From the NCBI GenBank assembly GCA_023138875.1, contig JAGLOO010000047.1, positions 90,056 through 148,091 on the forward strand: 58,036 nt of DNA, written 5' to 3'. The notes under the pieces were generated by a model. It was given only the letters and a program-made list of their open reading frames with translations, did not search any database and was not told the origin of the DNA. Of this stretch, positions 9,331-17,783 are shown piece after piece. A program made the translations under genes and the position numbers. Position 1 is the stretch's first letter; each line of letters starts with the position of its first letter. This DNA is from Bacteroidales bacterium. GTDB lineage: Bacteria > Bacteroidota > Bacteroidia > Bacteroidales > GCA-2748055.

Positions 9331-10650
9331 CTACCGCATGTTTGGCATCCGCATTTTACCTTTCCCGGTTGTCATCACTTTCATCATTTTCCGGGTTTCT
9401 TCAAACTGTTTCACCAGCTTGTTCACTTCGGGGACTGTTGTCCCACTACCATCTGCAATCCGTTTTCTCCTGCTACCATTCAGAATGGCAGGATTTGAAC
9501 GTTCATCAGGAGTCATTGAGCTGATGATGGCCTCAATGCCATTGAATGCATCATCATCCACATCCAGGTTTTTTATGGCTTTGCCCATTCTCGGAATCAT
9601 GGAGGCAAGGTCTTTGATATTACCCATCTTCTTGATCTGTTGAATCTGGGCCATGAAATCGGTGAAATCAAACTGATTCTTTGCAATCTTTTTCTGTAGC
9701 TTTCTGGCTTCCTCCTGGTCATACTGTTCCTGGGCTTTCTCCACGAGAGACACGATATCTCCCATACCCAGTATACGGTCGGCCATCCTGCTGGGGTGGA
9801 ACGCATCCAGGGCATCCATTTTTTCCCCGGTTCCTACGAACTTGATGGGTTTATCAACCACAGAGCGGATGGAGAGCGCTGCACCACCCCGGGTATCACC
9901 GTCTAGCTTGGTAAGCACAACACCATCGTAATCCAATCTTTCATTAAACTCCTTTGCAGTGTTTACCGCATCCTGACCCGTCATAGAGTCAACCACAAAC
10001 AGGATTTCATGGGGAGTAACAGCATCTTTGATGGCAGCGATCTCCTTCATCATCATCTCATCTATGGCAAGGCGTCCTGCTGTGTCAATAATAACCGTGT
10101 TGAAGCCCTTCATTTTTGCTTCCTTCACCGCAGCTTTGGCGATCTTAACAGGATTCATGTTCCCCTCTTCGGCATGGACAGGAATACTGACCTGTTCTCC
10201 AATCACTTTCAGCTGATCTATGGCTGCAGGTCTGTAGACGTCGCCTGCCACCAACAGGGGTTGTTTTCCCTGCTTGCTCTTCATGTATAAAGCCAGCTTT
10301 CCTGCGAATGTGGTTTTACCAGATCCCTGGAGGCCGGCAATAAGAATAACGGTTGGATTTCCTTTCAGATTGATGGCCACATTTTCACCGCCCATTAACT
10401 TTGTCAGGTGATCGTGTACGATCTTCACCATCATTTCAGAGGGTTTTACAGCAGAGAGGATTTTTTGTCCCAGTGCTTCCTCCTTAATCTCTTCGGTAAA
10501 CTGTTTGGCGATTTTAAAGTTGACATCAGCATCCAGCAAGGCGCGCCTCACATCCTTCAGGGTTTCAGCCACGTTGATTTCGGTGATCCTTCCCTGTCCC
10601 TTGAGCATTTTAAAAGATCGCTCAAGTTTTTCTGATAGATTTTCAAACAT
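9331..10650 (-). CDS. ffh: Signal recognition particle GTPase Ffh
   Basis: Ffh binds 4.5S RNA and signal sequences and delivers ribosomes to the membrane through FtsY. The N domain is followed by the G domain with P-loop AGLQGSGKTT (residues 105-114), DTAGR (about 188) and TKLDGD (about 247). The C-terminal methionine-rich M domain ends in GKGKMRMPNMR. The length of 439 is normal. A TAnnTTTG -7 box lies 27 bases upstream of the start. Confidence 0.97.
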   Translation of the reverse strand: MFENLSEKLERSFKMLKGQGRITEINVAETLKDVRRALLDADVNFKIAKQFTEEIKEEALGQKILSAVKPSEMMVKIVHDHLTKLMGGENVAINLKGNPTVILIAGLQGSGKTTFAGKLALYMKSKQGKQPLLVAGDVYRPAAIDQLKVIGEQVSIPVHAEEGNMNPVKIAKAAVKEAKMKGFNTVIIDTAGRLAIDEMMMKEIAAIKDAVTPHEILFVVDSMTGQDAVNTAKEFNERLDYDGVVLTKLDGDTRGGAALSIRSVVDKPIKFVGTGEKMDALDAFHPSRMADRILGMGDIVSLVEKAQEQYDQEEARKLQKKIAKNQFDFTDFMAQIQQIKKMGNIKDLASMIPRMGKAIKNLDVDDDAFNGIEAIISSMTPDERSNPAILNGSRRKRIADGSGTTVPEVNKLVKQFEETRKMMKVMTTGKGKMRMPNMR

Positions 10651-10676
10651 CTGCAGTCTATTCGATTTTCAAGCTG

Positions 10677-10684
10677 CAAAAATA
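10677..10684 (-). promoter_or_regulatory. Bacteroidota -7 promoter element of ffh
   Basis: On the minus strand the sequence reads TATTTTTG, an exact TAnnTTTG match, 27 bases ahead of the ffh start. A TTTG lies about 16 bases further upstream, somewhat closer than the usual -33 spacing. Confidence 0.5.
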
Positions 10685-10726
10685 GCTAAAATCGCGCAGA
10701 CAAAAAAGGAGGGTCAGAAAGTTGGA

Positions 10727-12010
10727 TCACTCTTCTGAAGGCACAACAGGGAGGGTCCCCAGCAGTGAAATGTCATTCAGGTCGGAATAATCATAAATAT
10801 AGAATCCATCGTCCCCGATCATAAACAGGAAAGTAGAAAGCGGGATAACATCATGGGCATGTATATTGCTGAATTCGGCAATTTTATTGGAAGTGATCGC
10901 ATGTGGATCGGTAGCATCATATACTTTGAGCCCGTGCTCGCCTTCACAGACAAACAATGTGCTGTTGTCAATACCCAGTCCGTAAGGTTCTGTCATCGCA
11001 TAGGATACTATTCTTTTTGGTTCGTATTTATCTGCGATATCGATTACCTCCAGCAGGTTCTGGGTTCCTCCACAAAAATTACCGGCCCTCAGTGTAACAT
11101 ATGCGAGGTTTCCATCCACCACCACAGGATCACATGCGGTGATATGCTGATAGGTGGACATCAGGATTGGCACGGAGGGTTCCTTAAGGCTCAGGATATG
11201 CATTCCATTGGATGAGCCTACAAACATATATTCACCTGAAATAAAGATCGTTTCAATATTACCCCACAGGTACTGCTCATTTTTAACCAGCGGTTGATCT
11301 GTATTGCTGATATCAATACTTTTCAGCTTGTAGGTGCTTTCAAGGGTGTAGAGATAATCATCGTATGTGATGAACCGGGCCATAGAGCCACCCACACCGT
11401 ATGTATTGCCACTTCCTCCGGCAGATCCGCTATATCTCGCGCTGCTGACTTCAGCAAATGAACCGTAATCATAATAAATGGGCCATGGATAGGGTGGAGT
11501 ATGTATCTCGCGTGTGATCTTCTTGATTTCAAAATCGATAATTACCCCCTTTTCTTCATCAATTTCATCTAATGGGTAATCATAATCATAGGGTGGGATC
11601 ACATATTCAAACAATTTTTCAATCCTGTTTATCTCAGCAGGTTGTAAAGGATTTGATATATCTATTAATAACAGGTCAATGAAGCTATCCGCATAGAGTA
11701 TGTTATTCCTGATGGCCATGTCCACATTTCCTGGAATGTTGATAAATGCTTTTTTGACAGGATCAGAAGGATCGGAAAGGTTCACCACATGTATGCCTTT
11801 CTGGTATTCATTGATGTACATGTACTGATCCTTGAAATAGATTTTCCCGGGTTTCACAAGTATCTCATCCGTGGTTACTTCAAAGGAGTTTCGTAGCTCT
11901 TCGTAGGAGATATATATCGGGACATTGGCTGTGAATGTCTGGAACCGTTTGTCCTCACAGGATGTGATGATCAGGGTAAATATAGAGATCAGGAATATGG
12001 ACCGCTTCAT
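10727..12010 (-). CDS. LVIVD-repeat beta-propeller lipoprotein
   Basis: A 427-residue lipoprotein. The ATG at 12010 gives MKRSIFLISIFTLIITSCED with a lipobox ending at Cys19, so I prefer it to the open frame extending upstream to 12256. The mature part has repeated blade motifs of the LVIVD type: GIHVVNLSDPSDPV, LLLIDISNPLQPA, LKSIDISNTDQP, LLEVIDIADKYEP, GLKVYDATDP and GFYIYDYSDL. Such proteins form surface or periplasmic propellers of unknown partner. It is divergent from the barrel gene at 12219. Confidence 0.82.
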   Translation of the reverse strand: MKRSIFLISIFTLIITSCEDKRFQTFTANVPIYISYEELRNSFEVTTDEILVKPGKIYFKDQYMYINEYQKGIHVVNLSDPSDPVKKAFINIPGNVDMAIRNNILYADSFIDLLLIDISNPLQPAEINRIEKLFEYVIPPYDYDYPLDEIDEEKGVIIDFEIKKITREIHTPPYPWPIYYDYGSFAEVSSARYSGSAGGSGNTYGVGGSMARFITYDDYLYTLESTYKLKSIDISNTDQPLVKNEQYLWGNIETIFISGEYMFVGSSNGMHILSLKEPSVPILMSTYQHITACDPVVVDGNLAYVTLRAGNFCGGTQNLLEVIDIADKYEPKRIVSYAMTEPYGLGIDNSTLFVCEGEHGLKVYDATDPHAITSNKIAEFSNIHAHDVIPLSTFLFMIGDDGFYIYDYSDLNDISLLGTLPVVPSEE

Positions 12011-12218
12011 CGTATTGTTTTTTTGGTTTAAGGCTGCTTTGCTCATAAGATGCATGAACTTACGGACAGGTTGCGTGGACGACGCAACCATTTCTGAGGA
12101 ACCTTCATCCTGACAGAAAGTGAATCTTGCGAGCGCAAAAAAATATACAAATAAAACGATAGATGAATCCTCGCTGCTTGCAGCGAGGTGAATCAATCCT
12201 GAACCTAATAGGGAAACC
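12011..12218. promoter_or_regulatory. Divergent intergenic region with two perfect hairpins
   Basis: This 208-base gap separates the divergent lipoprotein and barrel genes. It holds an 8-bp perfect stem with a 5-base loop at 12069-12089 (GGTTGCGT / ACGCAACC) and a 9-bp perfect stem with a 2-base loop at 12169-12188 (CCTCGCTGC / GCAGCGAGG). The second ends 30 bases before the 12219 start and has no T run, so it looks more like a leader structure or operator than a terminator. Confidence 0.5.
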
Positions 12219-12971
12219 ATGAACAGAAAAACCAGGTCCGGTCCATTGTTGATCATTGCGCTTGTTATCTCGGTAGTGTCATTGAACGCGCAGGAGGTGG
12301 ACCATGTATATCTGAAGACCGGGAGTGTAATCAGGGGGAATATCCTGGAAATTGACCCGGTTGATCATGTGAAGATCCAGGATCTGTGTGGGAATATCTG
12401 GAATTACAAAATTACACAGGTGGAGAAAATCACCTCTGAACCATATACACATAAGAATGGTATAACAAGGGAGCATTTTGAGTTTGAAAGCGGTTTTGTC
12501 AATATGACTTCCATTGGATTCCTGGCCGGATCTTCTTATAATACCCAGGTGGCACCTTTCAGCCTGTTGATGGTGAACGGGTGGCGCAATTCTATGGGAC
12601 TCTTTACCGGTGCAGGTATTGGTATAGAGTTCTTTTCCACCAACTACATGCCATTGTTTGTGGATCTCAGGTATGACCTGCTGGGTAAGGATGTGGTTCC
12701 TTACATCATGGCCAAAGGTGGGTATTCCCTTCCCCTGGCTTCAGACCGGCAGGAATACAATATGGAATATGAATATTCAGGGGGGCCACTGGTTGGAGTC
12801 GGAGTTGGACTGAAAATCAAATCCCGGACCCATTTTGCATGGGATATCGGACTTATGTACAGGTACCAGCAAACCTCCTACATGGAAAAACACGATTGGA
12901 GCGGTCAGGAATACGACTATACCGATGTTTATAACCGGATTGAGATACGTTTGGGGTTTTATATTGACTAA
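12219..12971 (+). CDS. Predicted outer-membrane beta-barrel protein
   Basis: A 250-residue protein with a signal peptide (about residues 1-24, ending SLNAQE). The first mature stretch (VYLKTGSVIRGNILEIDP) resembles the small SH3-like fold often found ahead of Bacteroidota barrels. The rest alternates short aromatic or glycine-rich strands and ends in RIEIRLGFYID, suggesting an eight-stranded barrel. No specific family is recognised. A strong terminator follows at 13005. Confidence 0.65.
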   Translation: MNRKTRSGPLLIIALVISVVSLNAQEVDHVYLKTGSVIRGNILEIDPVDHVKIQDLCGNIWNYKITQVEKITSEPYTHKNGITREHFEFESGFVNMTSIGFLAGSSYNTQVAPFSLLMVNGWRNSMGLFTGAGIGIEFFSTNYMPLFVDLRYDLLGKDVVPYIMAKGGYSLPLASDRQEYNMEYEYSGGPLVGVGVGLKIKSRTHFAWDIGLMYRYQQTSYMEKHDWSGQEYDYTDVYNRIEIRLGFYID

Positions 12972-13004
12972 TCTATCTGGCAATTTAGATTAGGTTTTCC
13001 TCCC

Positions 13005-13039
13005 GGCCCACTTTTGCATCGTCAGGAGTGGGCCTTTTT
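13005..13039 (+). terminator. Intrinsic terminator after the barrel gene
   Basis: An 8-bp perfect stem (GGCCCACT at 13005-13012 with AGTGGGCC at 13027-13034) is followed by five T. It overlaps the last codons of the convergent gene that ends at 13022. Confidence 0.8.
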
Positions 13040-13600
13040 CTTAGGACGTCCTGGCCTGCCGGGTTTTGCTTTTATTTTGGATTTTGGATTTGCAATTTTT
13101 GCTGCATACTCCTTTTTAATCTCACCGGGATTCTCGAACCATCTTCTTAATGCTATGTACTTTTCTCTGGTCCCGATGGAAAAGGTATCGAGTTTTTTAT
13201 CTCGATTTCGCAACCGGAAAATTACATTAACAACGGCCTGTTTTGTGCTAATTCTTTTATTCTCAGGAATTTTCGAGAAAGTCATAATCTCTTCGGTCAA
13301 TTCATCATAGGTGACCGGCTTATCCAGCTGACGGAGCCGCTTCATGATCAGCAATTCCCATTTGGATTTTCTGCCGGTTTTCTTTTTAGTTTTTGAAACA
13401 GAGGGCTCAGCAGGAGTCACTTCCCCGGCTGGTATTTCCGGCATCTGAATTGTCTCAGGTTCAAATGACTGTATGTTAACGCCCAGGCGTTGGAGCATGG
13501 TTTTTATGTGCTGGAGGCGCCTTACTGCCTTGTCATGCTCTTCCTGGTAAAACTGTTTCATTTCGGTGAGTTCCGTTTCCGGTAGTTTAATTGTCTCCAT
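13022..13600 (-). CDS. Hypothetical protein with winged-helix-like core and AT-hook tail
   Basis: A 192-residue protein. The N-terminal 35 residues are an acidic/basic helix likely to form a coiled coil (LTEMKQFYQEEHDKAVRRLQ). A basic linker (KTKKKTGRKSKWE) leads into about 70 residues with a helix-turn-helix or winged-helix look (LDKPVTYDELTEEIMTFSKI, then STKQAVVNVIFRLRNRDKKL). The C-terminus, KAKPGRPGRPKKK, has the GRP core of AT-hooks. I infer DNA binding, perhaps at AT-rich sites. No named family is recognised. Confidence 0.65.
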   Translation of the reverse strand: METIKLPETELTEMKQFYQEEHDKAVRRLQHIKTMLQRLGVNIQSFEPETIQMPEIPAGEVTPAEPSVSKTKKKTGRKSKWELLIMKRLRQLDKPVTYDELTEEIMTFSKIPENKRISTKQAVVNVIFRLRNRDKKLDTFSIGTREKYIALRRWFENPGEIKKEYAAKIANPKSKIKAKPGRPGRPKKKAHS

Positions 13601-13793
13601 TGCTATTATTTATTTGAAATTATGTTAAAAGAGAAGTTCAGCTTCATGATCAAGCAACCCGGAAAATGGGTTAAAGCATTGATTGTGTTGTTGTTAGATT
13701 TATAATAGATTTTTTACGTTATAAATATAATCCTTTACATCAATGGTGCAAAATATAAAACTAAAATTAAAATTATAAGTTAAGAAAGACTAC

Positions 13794-15101
13794 TTAGTCT
13801 GTCTCATCGGCTTTGCTGCTTAACCTCAAAACAACATAACCTGAAATACCTGCGATAGCTGATCCAATCAGTATCCCGACCTTCGCAGAATCCAGAAGGA
13901 GACGATTATCGAAGAAAGCCAGGTTTGCAATGAAAAGTGACATGGTAAATCCGACACCTGCAAGCAAGGATATACCAATGATCTGCCAATAGTTAATACC
14001 TTTTGGGAACTCGGCCAGTCCTGATTTTGCACCCAACCAGGAGAATAGGGTTATTCCAGCGAGCTTTCCAAATATAAGACAAATTATGATGGTGCTGCTT
14101 ACTGAGAAATCGAGACTAACACCGGTGTTAAATGCAACACCTGAATTGGACAAGGCAAAAACCGGCATGATGAAAAAGGCAACCCAGTTATGCAGTTTAT
14201 GTTCCAGGAGCTGAAGGGGGGATTGAACCTTTTCTGTCCAGTCTTCCAGGTCGTCGATCTGTTCTATCTGCTCACTCGAAAGAAGTGGGGTTTTGTTGTC
14301 AGCTGAGTCCTTTATCCTGTCAACAATATTACAGAGGTTTTCAGAGTAGGTATGAACATCAATTTCCTGCCTGATCGGTATCGTAAAAGCTAATAATATA
14401 CCAGCAATGGTTGGATGTATGCCAGCCTTCAGAAACAGGTACCAGATGACTATACCAAATATTAATATGAGGTATTTGGCATAGATCCTCCGATAGGCGA
14501 GAAAAAATAGTATGGCAAGTAATAGCAATGCGACAAGAATTAATGTCCAATTAATACTTGAACTGTAAAACACTGCAATAACCAGAATAGCTCCCAGGTC
14601 ATCCACAATTGCAAATGCAGTAAGAAAAACTTTCAGGCCAAGGGGGATTCTATTGCCCAGCAGTCTTAAGATGGCCAGGGAAAATGCAATATCAGTAGCC
14701 ATGGGGACTCCCCAGGCGTTTGATGTTTCAGGATTCTTGTTCAGGACAAGGAATAAAGCAATAGGAACCAGCATTCCTCCCAGTGCAGCAAAAAGTGGAA
14801 ACGATGCCTTTTTTACGGAATTGAGCTCTCCAATAAGCAGTTCTCGTTTGATCTCTAATCCTATAAGGAAAAAGAAGATCGCCATCAGTCCGTCATTGAT
14901 CCACAGGATAAGTGGTTTGATAAGTTCGAAACCGGTTGTACTGATTCCTATTTTATATTGCCACAGGGATTGGAATTGATCACCTATTGAGGAATTTGCC
15001 AGGATCAGTGCAATCAGGGTGGCCCCAAACAGAAGTATTCCACTGAAACTCTCAATCTGGATGAATTTCTGAAATGGGGTAGTTAGAAATTTTTTAACCA
15101 T
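13794..15101 (-). CDS. nhaA: Na+/H+ antiporter NhaA
   Basis: NhaA exchanges external protons for internal sodium. The sequence has the family core VPMATDIAFSLAILRLLG with the ion-binding region aspartate, and the following AIVDDLGAILVIAVFY with the paired Asp-Asp. About twelve hydrophobic helices are visible, and the length of 435 is normal. It is on the same strand as the VOC gene and follows it by 89 bases. Confidence 0.95.
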   Translation of the reverse strand: MVKKFLTTPFQKFIQIESFSGILLFGATLIALILANSSIGDQFQSLWQYKIGISTTGFELIKPLILWINDGLMAIFFFLIGLEIKRELLIGELNSVKKASFPLFAALGGMLVPIALFLVLNKNPETSNAWGVPMATDIAFSLAILRLLGNRIPLGLKVFLTAFAIVDDLGAILVIAVFYSSSINWTLILVALLLLAILFFLAYRRIYAKYLILIFGIVIWYLFLKAGIHPTIAGILLAFTIPIRQEIDVHTYSENLCNIVDRIKDSADNKTPLLSSEQIEQIDDLEDWTEKVQSPLQLLEHKLHNWVAFFIMPVFALSNSGVAFNTGVSLDFSVSSTIIICLIFGKLAGITLFSWLGAKSGLAEFPKGINYWQIIGISLLAGVGFTMSLFIANLAFFDNRLLLDSAKVGILIGSAIAGISGYVVLRLSSKADETD

Positions 15102-15190
15102 GTGCTAGTTTAATTCTAAGTTTTGACAATGCTTTTTGCAATTCCATGGGAAAGTTCACCAGGCATACAGTTTCGTATTTCAGGAACAGA

Positions 15191-15595
15191 TTACATTGAT
15201 TGACTGGTTGTAACCTCTAACCTGTTGTTGTCTGGGTCAATGGTTGCGAATTCATAATAGCCATCGCCCGTAATGCGCGGGCCACTTAAGATTTGGTAAC
15301 CATCATTGCTTAATTGCTTTGCCTTATCATCAACCGCCTTAACCGTGTCGACTTCAAATGCAATATGAATAATGCCCAGGTGTTGATTATCGATGGTATC
15401 ATTCATATTTTCCGGAACATAGGGAGCAGTCATTAGTTCAATTCTGGAACCTGATTCAAATGACAGAAAGTAACTCTGAAATTGCTTTTCTTCATTATGG
15501 TATTTTTCACCTGGTATTCCACCAAAGTATTTCGAATAGAACTCTTTTAACTCTTCCAGTTTGTTCGACCAGATTGCAATATGTTCTATTTTCAT
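15191..15595 (-). CDS. VOC-superfamily (glyoxalase-like) protein
   Basis: A 134-residue vicinal oxygen chelate protein. MKIEHIAIWSNKLEELKEFY opens the first beta-alpha-beta-beta-beta module with a metal-ligand histidine (His5). IELMTAP supplies the first-module glutamate, HIAFEVD opens the second module, and NNRLEVTTS ends it with a second glutamate. Members include glyoxalase I and dioxygenases. The substrate cannot be assigned. It lies 68 bases after the AbgT transporter. Confidence 0.85.
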   Translation of the reverse strand: MKIEHIAIWSNKLEELKEFYSKYFGGIPGEKYHNEEKQFQSYFLSFESGSRIELMTAPYVPENMNDTIDNQHLGIIHIAFEVDTVKAVDDKAKQLSNDGYQILSGPRITGDGYYEFATIDPDNNRLEVTTSQSM

Positions 15596-15663
15596 GGGTC
15601 GTCTATATTCGATAGCGATTAAGCATGATTGATTCTATTAAGTTAGCCTTTTTTTCCAGATCC

Positions 15664-17199
15664 TCAAGAAGGAAGGGTATAGTGGATCCCGGCATCGGGA
15701 CCAAGGGGTAATCCCAGCAACAACCAGCCAATCAACAGCAGGATCCAAACCAGTAGGAAAGCAATAGAGTAGGGGACCATGGTGGCAATGATGGTACCAA
15801 TACCTGCTTTTGGATCGTATTTATGAATGAATGCAATGATCAGGGCAAAGAAACTCATCATGGGTGAAATCACGTTTGTCACACTGTCACCAATTCGGTA
15901 TACCACCTGAGACAATTCCGGAGAGTATCCCATAATCATAAACATAGGAATAAAAACCGGTGCAAGGATAGCCCATTTGGCTGATGCACTTCCCATAAGC
16001 ATATTAATAGTGGCAGCAAGCAAGATGAACAGGATCATCAGGGGAATAAGTCCGATGTCGGCAGACATCAGGAGATTGGCACCCTTAACAGCCAGAATTA
16101 TACCAAGATTACTCCACTTAAAATAAGCCACGAACTGTGCTGCAAAAAATACCAGGACCAGGTATGTGGCCATTGTCTTCATTGACAATGCCATGCCATT
16201 AATAACATCCGTATCATTTTTGAAGGAACCTGTTGTGAAACCATAGGCAAGGCCCATTCCACCTGCGGTGACAAACAACATGGCAACCACACCACGAATC
16301 AGCGGTGAACTCAGCAATCCGCCGTCACTGCCCCTGAAGAATCCATTTTCAGGAATGACACCTATGAGGGTAACAATGATAATTGCTACCAAGGTTAGTA
16401 AGGACATAAGAAGTCCTTTCTTCTCCTTTTTCGAAAGACTATCAAAAGAATTGTCCTTCTCCCGTATTTCGCCTGAATATTTCCCCAGTCTCGGTTCTAC
16501 GATCCTCTCGCTAATAAATGTGCCGGTAATCGCTATCACAAAGGTGGATGCTACCATGAAGAAATAATTGGCCGTGGGATTTACATCGTACGAGGGATCA
16601 AGGATATGGGCTGCCTCCTGCGAGAGGCCGGCCAGCAGTGGATCAACAGTTCCCAATATAAGATTGGCACTGAAACCACCTGAAACTCCGGCAAATGCAG
16701 CTGCCATTCCAGCTACCGGGTGTCTTCCCACAGCAAGAAAAATCACGCCAGCCAATGGTATCAGTAATACATATCCTACATCTGAAGCAACGTTGGATAT
16801 TATTCCTGTAAAAACAATGATGAAAGTAAGGAGCTTTCCAGGCGAATTCAGTACCAGCAACCTGATGATCGAATGGATCAGTCCACTCTGCTCAGCAATC
16901 CCAATACCTAGCATAGCAACAAGTACAATACCCAAGGGAGCGAAGCCGGTGAAATTATCCACCATTTCAAGCAGGATCCGATGAATACCATCATGTGAGA
17001 GAAGATTAACCGGTCTAACTATCTCCTTCGTTCCTGGATGAATAACCTCCCATCCCAGTAAGTGTCCAAGGGCCGATAAGAGCAGGACGGTTAAGGCAAA
17101 AATTGCGAAAAGCGTTGCAGGATGCGGCAATGCATTACCGAAACGTTCAGTCCAGTTTAACATCCTTTTCAGGATCCCTGCGCCTCTCTTCGACATCAA
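15664..17199 (-). CDS. AbgT-family transporter (aminobenzoyl-glutamate/antimetabolite type)
   Basis: A 511-residue inner-membrane transporter of the AbgT family, which moves p-aminobenzoyl-glutamate or effluxes antifolates such as sulfonamides. The N-terminus (MLNWTERFGNALPHPATLF) and later segments (LLSHDGIHRILLEMVDNFTG, GLIHSIIRLLV, GGFSANLILGTVDPLLAG, YRIGDSVTNVISPMM) are characteristic. About thirteen helices are visible. Its start overlaps the MaoC stop by four bases, so the two are coupled. A fragment of a second, diverged AbgT gene lies at 22930. Confidence 0.92.
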   Translation of the reverse strand: MMSKRGAGILKRMLNWTERFGNALPHPATLFAIFALTVLLLSALGHLLGWEVIHPGTKEIVRPVNLLSHDGIHRILLEMVDNFTGFAPLGIVLVAMLGIGIAEQSGLIHSIIRLLVLNSPGKLLTFIIVFTGIISNVASDVGYVLLIPLAGVIFLAVGRHPVAGMAAAFAGVSGGFSANLILGTVDPLLAGLSQEAAHILDPSYDVNPTANYFFMVASTFVIAITGTFISERIVEPRLGKYSGEIREKDNSFDSLSKKEKKGLLMSLLTLVAIIIVTLIGVIPENGFFRGSDGGLLSSPLIRGVVAMLFVTAGGMGLAYGFTTGSFKNDTDVINGMALSMKTMATYLVLVFFAAQFVAYFKWSNLGIILAVKGANLLMSADIGLIPLMILFILLAATINMLMGSASAKWAILAPVFIPMFMIMGYSPELSQVVYRIGDSVTNVISPMMSFFALIIAFIHKYDPKAGIGTIIATMVPYSIAFLLVWILLLIGWLLLGLPLGPDAGIHYTLPS

Positions 17200-17660
17200 T
17201 TGAACTGATATAGGAAAACAAGCACCCCTTTAAGGGCAGGCTTTTTGCTGTCCTTTATTTCAAGGACTACTTCAACTTCTGCCTTGGCGGTTCCTCTCAA
17301 ATCTATTAATGACTTTAACCCGGCCCTGACCCTTATTTCACTATTGACCAGAACAGGCTGATTGAATTTCAGGTTTTCAATCCCATAGTTCACCTGCATT
17401 TTGATGTTGTTGACTTCAATGATCTGTGCCCATAAGTATGGCAGTATCGAAACACTGAGATATCCGTGAGCAATGGTAGTCCCGTAAGGGCTTTCATTCT
17501 TAGCCCGGTCAGAATCCAGGTGGATCCATTGATGATCCAGTGTTGCATCGGCAAACAGACTAATCTGTTCCTGCGTTACTTTATGATAATCTGAGACACC
17601 GAGTTCCTGCCCGATATACTTTTCAAATTCTGAATAACTATTGACAATCAAATTTCCCAT
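17196..17660 (-). CDS. MaoC-like (R)-specific enoyl-CoA hydratase
   Basis: A 154-residue hot-dog-fold protein. The catalytic Asp and His of (R)-hydratases are present with the usual five-residue spacing in DATLDHQWIHLD (Asp42, His47), followed by the GTTIAHGYLS motif. The family hydrates trans-2-enoyl-CoA to (R)-3-hydroxyacyl-CoA. It is translationally coupled to the AbgT transporter gene. The reason for the pairing is not clear from sequence. Confidence 0.9.
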   Translation of the reverse strand: MGNLIVNSYSEFEKYIGQELGVSDYHKVTQEQISLFADATLDHQWIHLDSDRAKNESPYGTTIAHGYLSVSILPYLWAQIIEVNNIKMQVNYGIENLKFNQPVLVNSEIRVRAGLKSLIDLRGTAKAEVEVVLEIKDSKKPALKGVLVFLYQFN

Positions 17661-17783
17661 AATCCAGACTAATTTTAGAGGTTAATTCTGGCCGGATACT
17701 GAACCGTTACGAAATCGGCATCGAATTTACCAAAAATTGCCAGAATACAGGTAGCGTTCAAATAGTTCTTTACAGCTGTTACT

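Noticed and set aside
10727-12256. Longer version of the LVIVD lipoprotein starting at 12256
   Set aside because: It would overlap the start of the divergent barrel gene and hide a clear lipoprotein signal that begins at 12010.
13061-13095. TTTGGATTTT sequences near 13080 similar to the palindrome arm
   Set aside because: They are codons for NPKSKIK in the AT-hook protein and are not palindromic.
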